This document shows positions 36,723 through 46,964 of a DNA stretch of 64,000 nt, in pieces. Below the pieces are notes generated by a model. It ran no database searches, was not told the DNA's origin, and saw nothing but the letters and a program-made list of their open reading frames with translations. This DNA comes from Streptomyces violaceusniger (GTDB lineage Bacteria > Actinomycetota > Actinomycetes > Streptomycetales > Streptomycetaceae): assembly GCA_005405945.1 (NCBI GenBank), contig BJHW01000001.1, positions 1,612,001-1,676,000 of the forward strand, written 5' to 3'. Both the position numbers and the translations under genes were made by a program. Positions within the stretch are counted from its first letter, which is position 1, and every line of letters starts with the position of its first letter.

Positions 36723-39397
36723 ATGAGCAGACATGCCCGTCCGGCCCGCAGGCGGCTGGGGCCCCTGCCGCATCTGCGCAGCGTCGCCGGGCAGGCGTTC
36801 ATCCTGCAGCTTCTGCTGATCCTGGTTCTGGTGGCCGCCGCGGTGGCGGCCGTCGCCGCGGATGCCCGGGCCCACAGCACGGTCGATGCCCGTCGGCGGT
36901 CGCTCGCGGTCGCCGAGACCTTCGCGCACGCCCCCGGCATGGCCCGGGCCATGAGCGGCGACAAACCGACATCCGAGCTGAAGTCGCGGGCGGAGGCGAC
37001 ACGGAAGGGCTCCGACGTCGACAGCGTCGTCGTGTTCGACACGCGTGGCATCCGCCTCACCCACCCCGAGAAGCGCTTGATCGGCAAGCGGATCGTCGGA
37101 CCCGCCGAGCTGGTGCGGGACGAGCTGCACGGAAAGACGATCACGCAGACCTTCCGGGCCAGTCAGGGCCCGTCCGTCGTCTCGGCGGTCCCCGTCACCA
37201 GGGCCGACGGCACCTTCCTCGGCGGTGTGTCGGTCGGGGTCAAGATCCATAGCGTGAACAGCGAGGTGGACCGCCGGCTGCCGATGCTGCTCGGCAGCGG
37301 CGCCGGGACGCTGGCCCTGGCCACGGGCGGGGCGGCGCTGCTGAACAGGCGGGTGCGGCGGCAGACCCACGGCCTGGGCGCCGCGCAGATGGCGCGAATG
37401 TACGAACACCATGACGCGGTGTTGCACTCGGTCCGCGAAGGGGTGCTGGTCCTGACGGCGGACAAGCGGCTGCTGCTGGTCAACGACGAGGCCCGGGAGC
37501 TCCTCCGGCTGGCTCCGGACGCGGAGGGGCGCCACGTCGGCGCGCTCGGCCTCGAGTTCCGCCTGACCGAGCTGCTGATGTCGGGACGGCGCGTCACGGA
37601 CGAGGTGCACCCGTGCGGGGCGCGGCTACTGTCGGTGAACGTACGGTCTACGGGCCGTGCGGGCGCCCCCGCCGGAAGCGTGGTGACGCTGCGGGACACC
37701 ACCGCGCTGCGGGTGCTCTCCGACCGGGCGGTGGAGACGGGCGAGCGGCTGAAGCTGCTGTCCGACGCCGGTGTGCGGATCAGCTCCGCCCTGGGCCTGA
37801 CGGGCACCGCCGAGGAGCTGGTGGACGTGGCCGTCCCCCGGTTCGCCGATATCGTCGCCGTCGAACTGCTGGATCCCGTACTGCGCGGCGAGGAGCCCAA
37901 GCCGCCGTACGAGCCCCTGGCACCGCACCGGACCGCCGTCGGCGGGGCACCCGCCGAAGCTCCGCTCTTCCACGTGGGCGAGCGGGTCGTCTACGCCCCT
38001 CCACACCGCAGAGCCGGGCCGTGCGGACCGGAGCCGCCGTCCTCCTCCAGGCCGATCCGGCCGGTACCGGCGAGTGGCCGGCCGGCGAGGCCCGGCGCCT
38101 GCTCGACCACGGGATCCATTCGCTGATCACCGTCCCCCTGTGGTTCCGCGGTGTCACCCTGGGCCTGGCCACCTTCTGGCGGACCCGGCACCGTGCGCCG
38201 TTCGGCGAAGCGGACCTGGCGATCGCCGGGGAGCTGGCCGTGCGCACCGCCGCGTGCGTCGACAACGCCCGCCGCTACGCCCGCGAACACGCCATGGTCA
38301 CCGCCCTCCAGCGCACCCTCCTTCCCGGCGGTCTGCCCGATCAGGACGCCGTGGAGGTGGCGGCCCACTATCTGCCCGCGCCGGACGGGACGGGCGGAAG
38401 CTGGTTCGATGTGATCCCTCTTCCCGGCGCCCGGGTCGCGCTGGTCGTCGGGAAGGTGGCCGGGCAGGGCCTGCACGCCGCGGCCACGATGGGCCGGCTG
38501 CGCACCGCGGTGCAGAACTTCTCGGCTCTGGACGTGCCCCCGGATGAGCTCCTCTCCCATATGGACGAGCTGGTCGCCCGTCTCGACCTGGAGCATGACG
38601 CCGACGCGCACGGCACCCGCATCACGGGCGCCAGTTGCCTGTACGCGATCCACGACTCGGTGTCGGGCCATTGCACCGTGGCCCGGGCCGGCGATCCGGG
38701 CCTCGCCCTGACCCGCCCCGACGGCACCGTGGGCATCCCCGCGGTGCCGGTCTCGCCGCCCCTGGGCCTGGGCGGGGGCCCCTTTGAGGCGGTCGCCCTC
38801 GCGCTGCCCGCCGCAAGCCGCCTGGTGCTGTACACCACCGGTCTCCTCGAAAGCCACGGCCGGACCACCGGCACCGGCCTGGACCTGCTGCGCCGCACCC
38901 TCGCGGCCGAGCCGGGCCTCGACCCGGACGAGACCTGCCGGAGCCTGTTCCAGGCCGTGCTTCCCTCCCGTCCGAGCGACGATGTCGCCCTGCTGGTGGC
39001 CCGCACCCGCCTGCTCGCCCCGGAGAACGTGGCCGAGTGGGATGTGCCATCCGACCTGGCGGCCGTCGCCCCGCTACGCGACGCCTGTGCTCGGACACTA
39101 CGGGAATGGGGCCTGGCGGACACCGTGTACACCGCCGAACTGGTCATCAGCGAACTGATCACCAACGCCCTGCGATACGGCACCCCTCCCGTACACCTAC
39201 GGCTGCTGCGGGGCCGCGGCCTGATCTGCGAGGTCTCCGACGGCAGCAGCACCGCACCCCATATGCGCCGCGCCGCGACCACCGACGAGGGCGGGCGCGG
39301 ACTGTTCCTCGTCGCCCAGTTCGCCCAGCGCTGGGGCACCCGCTACACCCCGCACGGCAAGGTCATCTGGGCCGAGACGGCCCTGGACGACAGCTGA
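36723..39397 (+). CDS. Membrane sensor SpoIIE/PP2C phosphatase with PAS, GAF and anti-sigma-type kinase domains
   Basis: About 891 residues. Membrane helix ~25-45, an extracellular Cache-like sensor, second helix near 185-205, PAS domain (DAVLHSVREGVLVLTADKR), GAF domain with a break, PP2C/SpoIIE phosphatase (GGSWFDVIPLPGARVALVVG) and a C-terminal HATPase_c (ELVISELITNALRYGTPP). Such proteins control sigma factors by dephosphorylating anti-anti-sigma proteins; the kinase-like end may phosphorylate or bind them. One more C in the CCCC run at 37996-37999 joins GAF halves (VYAPSTPQSRAV). It is a single gene; the partner anti-anti-sigma is elsewhere. Confidence 0.87.
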
Positions 39398-39515
39398 GCG
39401 CAGCAGACCACACGCGCCCCGGCAACGACCGCCAGGCATCAACTCCCCACGAAAATCAAAGAGTTGGAGAGCCCGGCAGAGAACCAGCGGGGAGGGGCTT
39501 GGCTTTCCCCACCCG

Positions 39516-40151
39516 GTGATCGAGACTGTGATCATGCACCAGGGACAGGGCCGCCAGGAGTACATCGTGACGTCCGACCCCGAGGCGGTGTCCCGCGTGC
39601 GGGCCTCCCTGCTGCGCACCCTGCCGGTGGCCGCGTGGGCCGGGGTGGCCGGTGCCGCCGTCATCGTCGCGGCCGTGGTGCTCCTCCTCGTCACCCTCGG
39701 CCCCAGCGCCTCCCAGCTCTGGGTCCTGGTGTTCGCCTGGCCTGCGGCGCTCCTCCTCTACGACGCCAGGCGCCGGTTCGCCGCCCTACGGCGCCTGAAG
39801 CGGACCTGGGCGGTGAAGGACGTATCCCCGTGGCCATGCGCCTCTCCCCCGAGGGCCTGCGCTGCACCATCGACGCCGCCCCGAGCCCGTCGTCCTACCC
39901 TGGTCCGCGATCGACCAGATGCGGGTCACGGGCCAGGGCCTCAGCGCGGTCCGGGTCGACCTCACCCCGGCGTATCCGCCACCACCCCCGGCGTCAGCGG
40001 ACTGGACCAGCCCGAGACCCGCACGCGCATGCGCCGCACCTGGAAGGGCCGAACGCGGCTGCGCTTCGCCATCTACGCCCTCCGCGAGCCCCTCAGCGAC
40101 ATCGACCAGGCACTCGGCCACTTCTCGAACGGGCGAATCGGCATCCGCTGA
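39516..40151 (+). CDS. Small YcxB-like membrane protein (three frame breaks)
   Basis: About 212 residues. Two adjacent membrane helices (VAAWAGVAGAAVIVAAVVLLL, LWVLVFAWPAALLLYDA) are followed by a small beta domain: VAMRLSPEGLRCTIDAA, VVLPWSAIDQMRVTGQG and a tail IDQALGHFSNGRIGIR. This is the layout of YcxB-like proteins of unknown function. Three one-base deficits (CCCC 39826-39829, CCCC 39879-39882, and about 39979-39989) return the reading to the first frame. Start GTG 39516 or ATG 39534. Confidence 0.55.
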   Translation: MIETVIMHQGQGRQEYIVTSDPEAVSRVRASLLRTLPVAAWAGVAGAAVIVAAVVLLLVTLGPSASQLWVLVFAWPAALLLYDARRRFAALRRLKRTWAVKDVSPWPCASPPRACAAPSTPPRARRPTLVRDRPDAGHGPGPQRGPGRPHPGVSATTPGVSGLDQPETRTRMRRTWKGRTRLRFAIYALREPLSDIDQALGHFSNGRIGIR

Positions 40152-40299
40152 CGCGAGGGCTCGGGGCGCACCGGGCCACGTTGCAGGCTGTTGAGCAGGC
40201 CGAGAAGATGTTGACGTGCAGCCGCTGCTGGTATGCGCAACTCACCCTGTTGCACGCTTTGTGCCTGTGGTCGCTTTCCGACGCCATCGGACGCCCGCC

Positions 40300-40837
40300 C
40301 GGGCCGGACACGACCGAGCGGCACCGGCGAGCGCTACCGCAAGCACAATCTGTGGATTGCGCCGTCGGTGGGCTGGAGCACCCTGCATCCGCGGGCCCAG
40401 CGCCTGGTCGCCGACGTCCTCGTCATGCTCAATCTCACGGAGCGCAACGGTAACCCCGACGAGATCGAAGAACGTCTGAGGAGGGCCACCAAGGACACGC
40501 TCCCACCCTGCCTCACGTATGATCGCAGCCCGCTCCACCCCGAGCACAGCGTCGGCCGGGCGGATGGCAATGAGCCCGGGGCCACCTGCCTGCCCACGTG
40601 CCACTTCCGCCTGTGCCCCTATCCTCCCAAGGGCGGCAGGACCCAGACGGAGTTGGAGGAGCCCTTCTGCCGACAGCAGCAGGCGCTCCTTCGCAGCCGC
40701 TTCCGCTGGCGGCCCCCGCCGTCAGCCGCCACACGGCTCCGTGGGTGAGTATCCCCATCAGAGAGCTGCACGGCTTCTGGGAGAAGATGGCCAACCGCAA
40801 CCGCAAGTCCACTGGCCAGGAACCCCGCGCCTTGTGA
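40300..40837 (+). pseudogene. C-terminal remnant of an unrecognised protein
   Basis: The reading GERYRKHNLWIAPSVGW, then LHPRAQRLVADVLVMLN, CLPTCHFRLCPYPPKG and ELEEPFCRQQQALLRS looks like genuine protein, with a Cys cluster that could bind metal. One more C in the CCCCC run at 40713-40717 extends it to IRELHGFWEKMANRNRK and a stop at 40837. Nothing upstream of ~40300 in this frame looks coding, so the N-terminal part is missing. I recall similar C-termini in long actinobacterial proteins of mobile or plasmid origin, but cannot name the family. Confidence 0.5.
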
Positions 40838-41002
40838 TCGCCGGCTGGTCGAGGGCGGCCACCCGCGTCATCGGGCGGGCGGGAGCAACGGAAGGGGCGC
40901 CCGAAGCGCCATGTCCGAATTCCGCCAGCTTTCCGTGTCCGAAAGACGCATGCTGGGAGCAGCGCAAGACAGAACGGCGAGAAGAAGAGAGGGACCACGG
41001 CC

Positions 41003-41508
41003 ATGACGGTCCACACGACGATCGACAGCCCGCTCGGCGAGCTGCTACTGGTGGGCGAGAGGTCCGCCACCGCGGCGGGGGCACCGCGCTCGTTTCCCTG
41101 TCCGTGCCTGGGCAGAAGGGCGGAGCCGTCGTCCAGGACGGCTGGAGCGAGGACGCCGAGGCGTTCACCGAGATCGTCTCCCAGCTGCGCGCCTACTTCG
41201 GCGGCGAGCTCACCCGCTTCGACATCGAGTGCGTCGAGGGCGGTACGGACTTCCAGCGCAGGGTCTGGCAGGCGCTGGAGTCCATTCCGTACGGCACCAC
41301 CGTCAGCTACGGCGACATCGCCCGGCAGATCGGCGCCCCGCGTACGGCGGTCCGCTCCGTCGGCACCGCGATCGGCCGCAATCCGCTGCTGGTCGTCCGA
41401 CCCTGCCACCGTGTCATCGGCGCCAGTGGCGCGCTGACCGGCTATGCGGGCGGGCTGGAACGCAAGGAGCGGCTCCTCGTCCACGAAGGCGCACTCCAGA
41501 CGGCCTGA
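41003..41508 (+). CDS. ogt: Methylated-DNA--protein-cysteine S-methyltransferase
   Basis: About 168 residues. N-terminal ribonuclease-like half (TIDSPLGELLLVGE), then the DNA-binding and active-site half: FQRRVWQALESIPYGTTVSYG and VVRPCHRVIG with the acceptor Cys. It removes O6-alkyl groups from guanine. One more G in the GGGGG run at 41077-41081 joins the halves as ATAGGTALVSLSV. Start ATG 41003 follows GAGAGGGA. It leads a cluster with a 2OG oxygenase and alkB, so the three probably form an alkylation-damage response. Confidence 0.9.
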
Positions 41509-41582
41509 GCCACGGGCCTCGCACCCGCGGCCGGGGCCCGTACCGCACCCTTCCCGGATCCCGGAGAACCCGGAGCACACCG

Positions 41583-42311
41583 ATGAGCACCACGACCGAT
41601 ACCGCACGCCTCCACCAGCGCGTGGCCGGGGCCGACTGGACACAGCTGGCCGAGGAGCTGGACACCTACGGGTGCGCGCTCACGCCACGGCTGCTGACGC
41701 CCGCGCAGTGCGCCCGCGTCGCCGGGCTCTATGAGCGGGACGAGCAGTTCCGGAGCACGATCGACATGGCCCGCCACCGCTTCGGCTCCGGTCAGTACCG
41801 CTACTTCACGCATGACCTGCCGGAACCGGTCGCCGAGTTGCGCGCCGCGCTCTATCCGCGGCTGCTGACCATCGCCCGTGACTGGGCGGAGCGGCTCGGC
41901 CGCCCGGCGCCCTGGCCGGACAGCCTCGAGAAGTGGCTGGCCATGTGCCATGAGGCCGGGCAGGACCGCTCCGCGCAGATCCTGCTGCGCTACGGCCCCG
42001 GCGACTGGAACGCCCTGCACCGGGATGTGTTCGGCGACATGCTCTTCCCGCTCCAGGTGGTGATCGGGCTGGACGCCTACGGCACCGACTACACCGGCGG
42101 GGAGTTCCTGCTGGTCGAGCAGCGGCCCCGGGCCCAGTCCCGAGGCACCACGACCGTCCTCCAGCAGGGCCACGGCCTGATCTTCACCACCCGTGACCGT
42201 CCCGTGGCCACCAAGCGCGGCTGGTCGGCCGGGGGCATGCGGCATGGGGTCAGCACGGTGCGGTCGGGGCGGCGCCACGCGCTGGGGCTGGTCTTCCACG
42301 ACGCCACGTGA
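41583..42311 (+). CDS. 2-oxoglutarate/Fe(II) oxygenase
   Basis: 242 residues of the cupin-like double-stranded helix fold. Iron ligands are in LHRDVFGDM (HxD) and GMRHGVSTVR (distal His), and the final Arg-rich strand binds 2-oxoglutarate. Similar proteins are annotated as prolyl-4-hydroxylase-like and are found next to ogt and alkB in actinobacteria, which suggests a role in alkylation repair or protein hydroxylation; the substrate is not known. Start ATG 41583 is 74 bp after ogt. Confidence 0.8.
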   Translation: MSTTTDTARLHQRVAGADWTQLAEELDTYGCALTPRLLTPAQCARVAGLYERDEQFRSTIDMARHRFGSGQYRYFTHDLPEPVAELRAALYPRLLTIARDWAERLGRPAPWPDSLEKWLAMCHEAGQDRSAQILLRYGPGDWNALHRDVFGDMLFPLQVVIGLDAYGTDYTGGEFLLVEQRPRAQSRGTTTVLQQGHGLIFTTRDRPVATKRGWSAGGMRHGVSTVRSGRRHALGLVFHDAT

Positions 42312-42350
42312 TGTCTCTCATCCAGTCCTCGTCCGCGGAGAATCCCCCGT

Positions 42351-43049
42351 ATGAACGCCCTGATCCCCCGCCCACGCCTCGAGGTGGCCCCCGGCGCCGT
42401 CCATGTGCCGGGCTGGCTCACCCTCGAGCAGCAGCGGGAGCTGGTCATCGCCTGCCGGGGCTGGGCCACCGGCCCGGTCCCGATCCGGCACACCAAGCTG
42501 CCGCGCGGGGGCGTCATGTCGGTGCGGACGGTGTGCATCGGCTGGCACTGGCAGCCCTATGCGTACACCCGCACCGCCGACGATGTGAACGGCGCGCGGG
42601 TGGCCGAATTCCCGGGCTGGATGGTCGAGTTGGGCCGTCGCGCCCTGGCCGACGCATACGACGACGAAACGGCCGGTGAGGGTTACACCCCCGATACCGC
42701 ACTCATCAACTTCTACGACGCCCAGGCGAAACTCGGCATGCACCAGGACAAGGACGAGCGATCATCCGCCCCGGTGGTCTCGCTCACCATCGGCGACAGC
42801 TGTGTCTTCCGCTTCGGCAACACCGAGACCCGCACCAAGCCGTACACCGACCTCGAACTCGCCTCCGGGGATCTGTTCGTCTTCGGCGGCCCCTCCCGCT
42901 ACGCCTACCACGCCGTCCCCAAGATCCTGCCGGGAACCGGCGACCCGGCCACCGGACTGAAGTCCGGCCGACTGAACATCACGATGCGGGTCACCGGCCT
43001 GGCCGATCCGGCGCCGTCCCGCGATCACCCCGCGCCCGCGGGCTGCTGA
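42351..43049 (+). CDS. alkB: AlkB-type alkylated-DNA dioxygenase
   Basis: 232 residues. AlkB landmarks are TALINFYDAQAKLGMHQDKDE (HxD iron ligands and substrate lid), VSLTIGDSCVFRFG, YHAVPKI (distal His) and RLNITMR, the RxxxxxR that binds 2-oxoglutarate. It repairs 1-methyladenine and 3-methylcytosine by oxidation. It begins 39 bp after the oxygenase gene and completes the repair cluster. Confidence 0.93.
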   Translation: MNALIPRPRLEVAPGAVHVPGWLTLEQQRELVIACRGWATGPVPIRHTKLPRGGVMSVRTVCIGWHWQPYAYTRTADDVNGARVAEFPGWMVELGRRALADAYDDETAGEGYTPDTALINFYDAQAKLGMHQDKDERSSAPVVSLTIGDSCVFRFGNTETRTKPYTDLELASGDLFVFGGPSRYAYHAVPKILPGTGDPATGLKSGRLNITMRVTGLADPAPSRDHPAPAGC

Positions 43050-43358
43050 GCCTCGAACTCGACGGACAGCGCGGTCAGCGAGCGGATGAACGGGTGACCG
43101 GGGCCGAGGCGGTCTGCTCCTGATTGGGCTGCGCCACCCCGGGCAGCAGCCGCTGCTTCCTTCCTCGGCGCGTACCTACAGAATGCTCAGCGGATTTGCG
43201 CACACAGCGTACGCGTACGAGGTGTGCGGTGGCCGGGGACGCGGTCAGGTGGGCAGGTGGTGCGGGGCAGGTGGCGTGGTCTACCGCCGCGCGGATCATG
43301 TGTGGCACGCTCTTGGCATGATGCCGACGGCGCGTCCCAGCGGAAAGCAGGCGTTCCC
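43050..43358. other. Intergenic region between alkB and the dehydrogenase
   Basis: 309 bases with no convincing gene. On the minus strand a ~35-residue piece (LGPGHPFIRSLTALSVEFE) ends at 43025 inside alkB and could be the tail of a lost TPR gene. The rest should hold the dehydrogenase promoter. Confidence 0.4.
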
Positions 43359-44333
43359 TTGAGGGCCGCCGTGCTGACGGAGCCCGGTGCGCTGTCCGTG
43401 GTGTCCGTGCCGGAGCCGTCCTGCGGACCGGGGGATGTGCTGATCCGCATGCGGGGCACGGGGTTGTGCGGCTCCGACCTCGCGGTGCACGCGGGACGCC
43501 GGCGACCACCGAGCCTGCCCTGGGTCCTGGGTCACGAGGGGGCGGGGCGGATCGTCGAGCTGGGCCGTGCGGTCAGCGGTCTGCGCATCGGCCAGGACGT
43601 GGTCATCGAACCGGACTACTGCTGTCTGACGTGCGAACCCTGCCGCGCCGGGCGGACGTCGGCCTGTGAGGGCCGGGCCGCCGTGGGACTGACGGTCCCC
43701 GGTCTGCTGAGCGACTACGTGGTGGCCCCGGCCGCGTTCGTATGGCCGGTCGCCCCGCATCTACCCCTCGAGGACCTGGTCTGTGTGGAACCCGCGACGG
43801 TGGCACGGGCGGCGATGCGGCGCTCGGGGATCGCACCCGGGCAGAGCTGCCTGGTGATCGGGGCCGGTTCCCAGGGCCTGCTGCTGTGCCAGGCGCTGGT
43901 CGACCATGGGGTGGCGGTGTTCGTCCAGGAGCCCAACGAGGCCCGGCTGGACCGCGCGTGCTCCCTCGGCGCGACGCCCCTGCCACCGGACGCGGACGGG
44001 CTCCCTTGTCTCTTCGAGACCTCCGGAGCTCCCGGCGTCGTCGAGCAGGGGCTGCGCCGGCTCGCCAAACACGGCACCGCCGTGCTGATCGGGATGAACA
44101 CCGCCCCGCTCGGGGTCTCACCGCGCGATCTGGTGGCGGGGCAGATCACCCTCATCGGCAGCATGATCTACGACCATCCGGTGGACTTCGCACAGACCGT
44201 CAGCGCGCTGGAGTCCCAGACCCCACCCCGGCTCGGCGCGGTGGTCAGCGACGGCTACCCCCTCGACAACGTCCAAGAGGCGTTCACCGCCGCGTACACC
44301 GCGTCGGGAAAGGTGTGGGTCGACCTGTCCTGA
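43359..44333 (+). CDS. Zinc-dependent medium-chain alcohol dehydrogenase-like protein
   Basis: 324 residues from TTG 43359. Catalytic zinc ligands are in GLCGSD and GHEGAG, the structural zinc loop is CCLTCEPCRAGRTSAC, and the cofactor site is VIGAGSQGLLL. This is the sugar/polyol or threonine dehydrogenase branch of the MDR superfamily. No neighbour indicates a substrate. Its stop codon lies in the hairpin shared with the convergent decarboxylase gene. Confidence 0.85.
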   Translation: MRAAVLTEPGALSVVSVPEPSCGPGDVLIRMRGTGLCGSDLAVHAGRRRPPSLPWVLGHEGAGRIVELGRAVSGLRIGQDVVIEPDYCCLTCEPCRAGRTSACEGRAAVGLTVPGLLSDYVVAPAAFVWPVAPHLPLEDLVCVEPATVARAAMRRSGIAPGQSCLVIGAGSQGLLLCQALVDHGVAVFVQEPNEARLDRACSLGATPLPPDADGLPCLFETSGAPGVVEQGLRRLAKHGTAVLIGMNTAPLGVSPRDLVAGQITLIGSMIYDHPVDFAQTVSALESQTPPRLGAVVSDGYPLDNVQEAFTAAYTASGKVWVDLS

Positions 44334-44384
44334 GTCCGTCGGCCGGGCCCGCCGCTCTGACGGCGGGCCCGGCCGACGGACTCA
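44331..44384. terminator. Perfect 24-bp-stem bidirectional terminator containing both stop codons
   Basis: Arms 44331-44354 and 44361-44384 are exact complements with a 6-base loop. The TGA of the dehydrogenase is the first codon of the left arm and the TGA of the decarboxylase is the last of the right arm, so the two convergent genes end on the same hairpin. Confidence 0.9.
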
Positions 44385-46834
44385 GGGGCGCTCCGCCGGG
44401 GCGGTGGCCGGAGCCGCCGCCGGAGCCGGGACAGCGAGCTCGCGCGCATCGCCCAGGGCCGCTCGGGGAACCTCCTCGCCTTGGGACAGACACTCGATCA
44501 GGTAGTCGCCGGTTTCCGGGTCGAGGGTCACGCCATGGGTCTCGCTGCGGAATCCGGGAAAGCGCCGGTCGAACGTCTCCAGCGCGGTCAGATAGCGCAG
44601 CAGTGGACCGTCGGGCGTGCCGATGCCCTCGCCGGGCATCAGCACCGGGATACCGGGTGGAGTGACGGTGACCATGGCCGCGGCCACCCGTCCCGCCGCC
44701 TCGGAAAGCCGCACCCGCTCCGTGCCGCCACGGATGAGTCGCTGGTAGCAGAGCTGTGGCGGGACGACCGGCTCCGGCAGCTCCTGGAAGGCGGTGTCCA
44801 GCAGCTGGACCAGGCTCACCTCACGCAGCTGGTCGTGCATCTCCTGGCACAGCTCACGCAGGGTCCGGCCGGTGTAGCGGCCGGGGTACGCGGCGACCAG
44901 TTCGGGCAGGACGCGGTCCAGCGGTGCGTCCTCGTCGTAGAGGGCCTTGAAGTCCATCAGTGCGTCCAGCAGCGTCCCCCATTTGCCCTTGGTGATGCCC
45001 ATGGAGAACAGGACCAGGGTGGTGTAGCCGTCCGTCTTCTCGACCACCACATGCCGAGTCGCCAGATAGGTGGTGAGGACCCGCGCGGGGATGCCCCAAT
45101 CGGCCATCCGGCCGCTTGCGTCGATTCCCGGACAGGTCACGGTCACCTTGAGCGGATCGAGCATGCAGTAGCCCTGGCTGAGCCCCGGGAAACCGTGCCA
45201 CTCGGCATCCGGTTCCAGCTCCCAGCACGAGGGGTCCGTGCGCAGCAGCTCGGCCGGGGCCTCGTCGAAGGGCAGCCGCTCACCGCTGGCCGGGTCGGTC
45301 ACCGTCTCCGGCTGCCAGATTCCGAAGAACCAGGTGGGGCGGTCCCCGGCGGCCTTGATACGGCGCCCGATGCGCACCACCGACTGGCGGAAGCGGACCG
45401 CCTCGGCCACCGCCTCGTCGATCAGCCAGTGGCCCTGTGGCCCGTCCATCATCGCGGTGGCGACATCCAGGGAGGCGATCATCGGATACAGCGGCGAGGT
45501 GGTGCCGTGCATCATGAACGCCTCGTTGAACCGGTCGTGCTCCACCGGGGCCCGGGGCGCGGGCTTGATGTGCACCATGGCGCTCTGCGAGAGCGCGGCC
45601 AGCAGCTTGTGGGTGGACTGGGTGGCGAAGACGGTGGGCCGGTCCGGGCCGGGGAAGGTGTCGGGCCCCACCGACATGCCATAGCGCCCGGCGTAGAGGG
45701 GGTGGAAACGGGCGTAGGCGAACCACGCCTCGTCGAAGTGGACCCGTGGGGTGCTGGCCGCGAGCCCTCGGGCGGCCTGCACGGCGTCGTAACACAGCCC
45801 GTCATAGGTGGAGTTGGTGAAGACCGCGTACTGGGCCTCGGCGGAGAGCGCGCCGCGCGTCAGCGGGTTTCCCGCGATCCGGGCGGCCACCGTGCCCGCC
45901 TGGATCTCGTCCGGGGCAGCGGCCCGGACAGTCCGTAGCCATTGCGGGTGGGGATCAGATAGACCGGCCGGGCGCCGGAGACGACCAGACCGTGCAGCAC
46001 CGACTTGTGACAGTTCCGGTCCACCAGGGCGATCTCGTCCCGGGTGACGCTGAAGTGGCCGACCAGGCGGTCACAGGTGGAGTCGCCGTGGAGGACGAAA
46101 TAGGTGAGGTCGGCGCCGAAGACCCGGGCGGCGTTCCGCTCCGCGTCGCCGATCGGGCCCGTGTGCTCGAACAGCGAACCGAGCGCCTCGACCGAGATCG
46201 ACAGATCGCTGCGGAAGAGCCGCTCCCCGAAGTAGTCGTGGAAGGCCCGGCCCACCGGTGACTTCAGAAAGGCGACGCCGCCGGAGTGGGCCGGGGTGTG
46301 CCACGAGTACTCATGGGTGTCGTCGAAGCGGCGCAGCGCCTTGAAGAACGGCGGCAGAACGGCCTCGCGGTAGGCGCGGGCGGCGCTGGAGATCCGCCCG
46401 GCGATGAAGGCGGCGGTGTCCTCCGTCGGCCAGACATAGCCGACCACGGTCTCCGACACCCACAGCGGCAGTTCTTCAAGGCTCTCATCGGCCGCGATCA
46501 GGAAGACCGGCAGATTCTGGAACCGCCGACCGGCCTGGCGCAGCACCGCGGCGCCACCCGGCTCTCCACCCGGCTCGCCGTCCGGCTCGTGGCGCGGTGG
46601 ACCGCCCGGTCCGCCGTCCGCGCCGCCGCGCGAGCCGAGCCCCCAGTCCACCAGCGCGGCGGCCAGACCGGCCTCGGTGCGCAACACCGTCCGGGCATCG
46701 GCTCCGGTGCCGGCCCACCGCACCACCAAACCGCCGGCTTCCAGCTCCTTGCGGATCCTGCGCAGCTGCTCCGCTCCGACCGTGTCGTCCCCGGGGTGCT
46801 CCCGCACCGCGAACAGAACCGTGTTGCCCGCCAT
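44382..46834 (-). CDS. Orn/Lys/Arg-type PLP decarboxylase (one frame break)
   Basis: About 817 residues, the length of the large fold-I decarboxylases (AdiA, LdcC, SpeF). An N-terminal flavodoxin-like wing with a Gly/Pro insert near 75-100 is followed by the PLP core: HSGGVAFLKSP, HGDSTCDRLV and the lysine in STHKLLAALSQSAMVH. A C-terminal domain ends with CLSQGEEVPRAAL. One more base in the GGGG run at 45913-45916 (LPPDEIQAG) joins the halves. It probably makes a polyamine or buffers acid; substrate is not determined. Start ATG 46834 has GGAGGGGG ahead. Confidence 0.88.
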
Positions 46835-46964
46835 ATCCCCCTCCTCGGCGTGCCTCCCCTGTCCGTCCAGTGTTCAGGAACAGACCGGCACATGGGGGAT
46901 GCAACTGGAAGACCACACGAAGGAGGGAAAATCGTCCCGGATGGGACCCTGGAGCCGCGGCGGC

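Noticed and set aside
40838..41002. Ada-box-like operator before ogt
   Set aside because: No convincing match to a known Ada site; only short TGTCCGAA repeats.
43025..43130. Minus-strand piece like the end of a TPR protein (LGPGHPFIRSL)
   Set aside because: Too short, no start, and it overlaps alkB; noted only as a possible relic.
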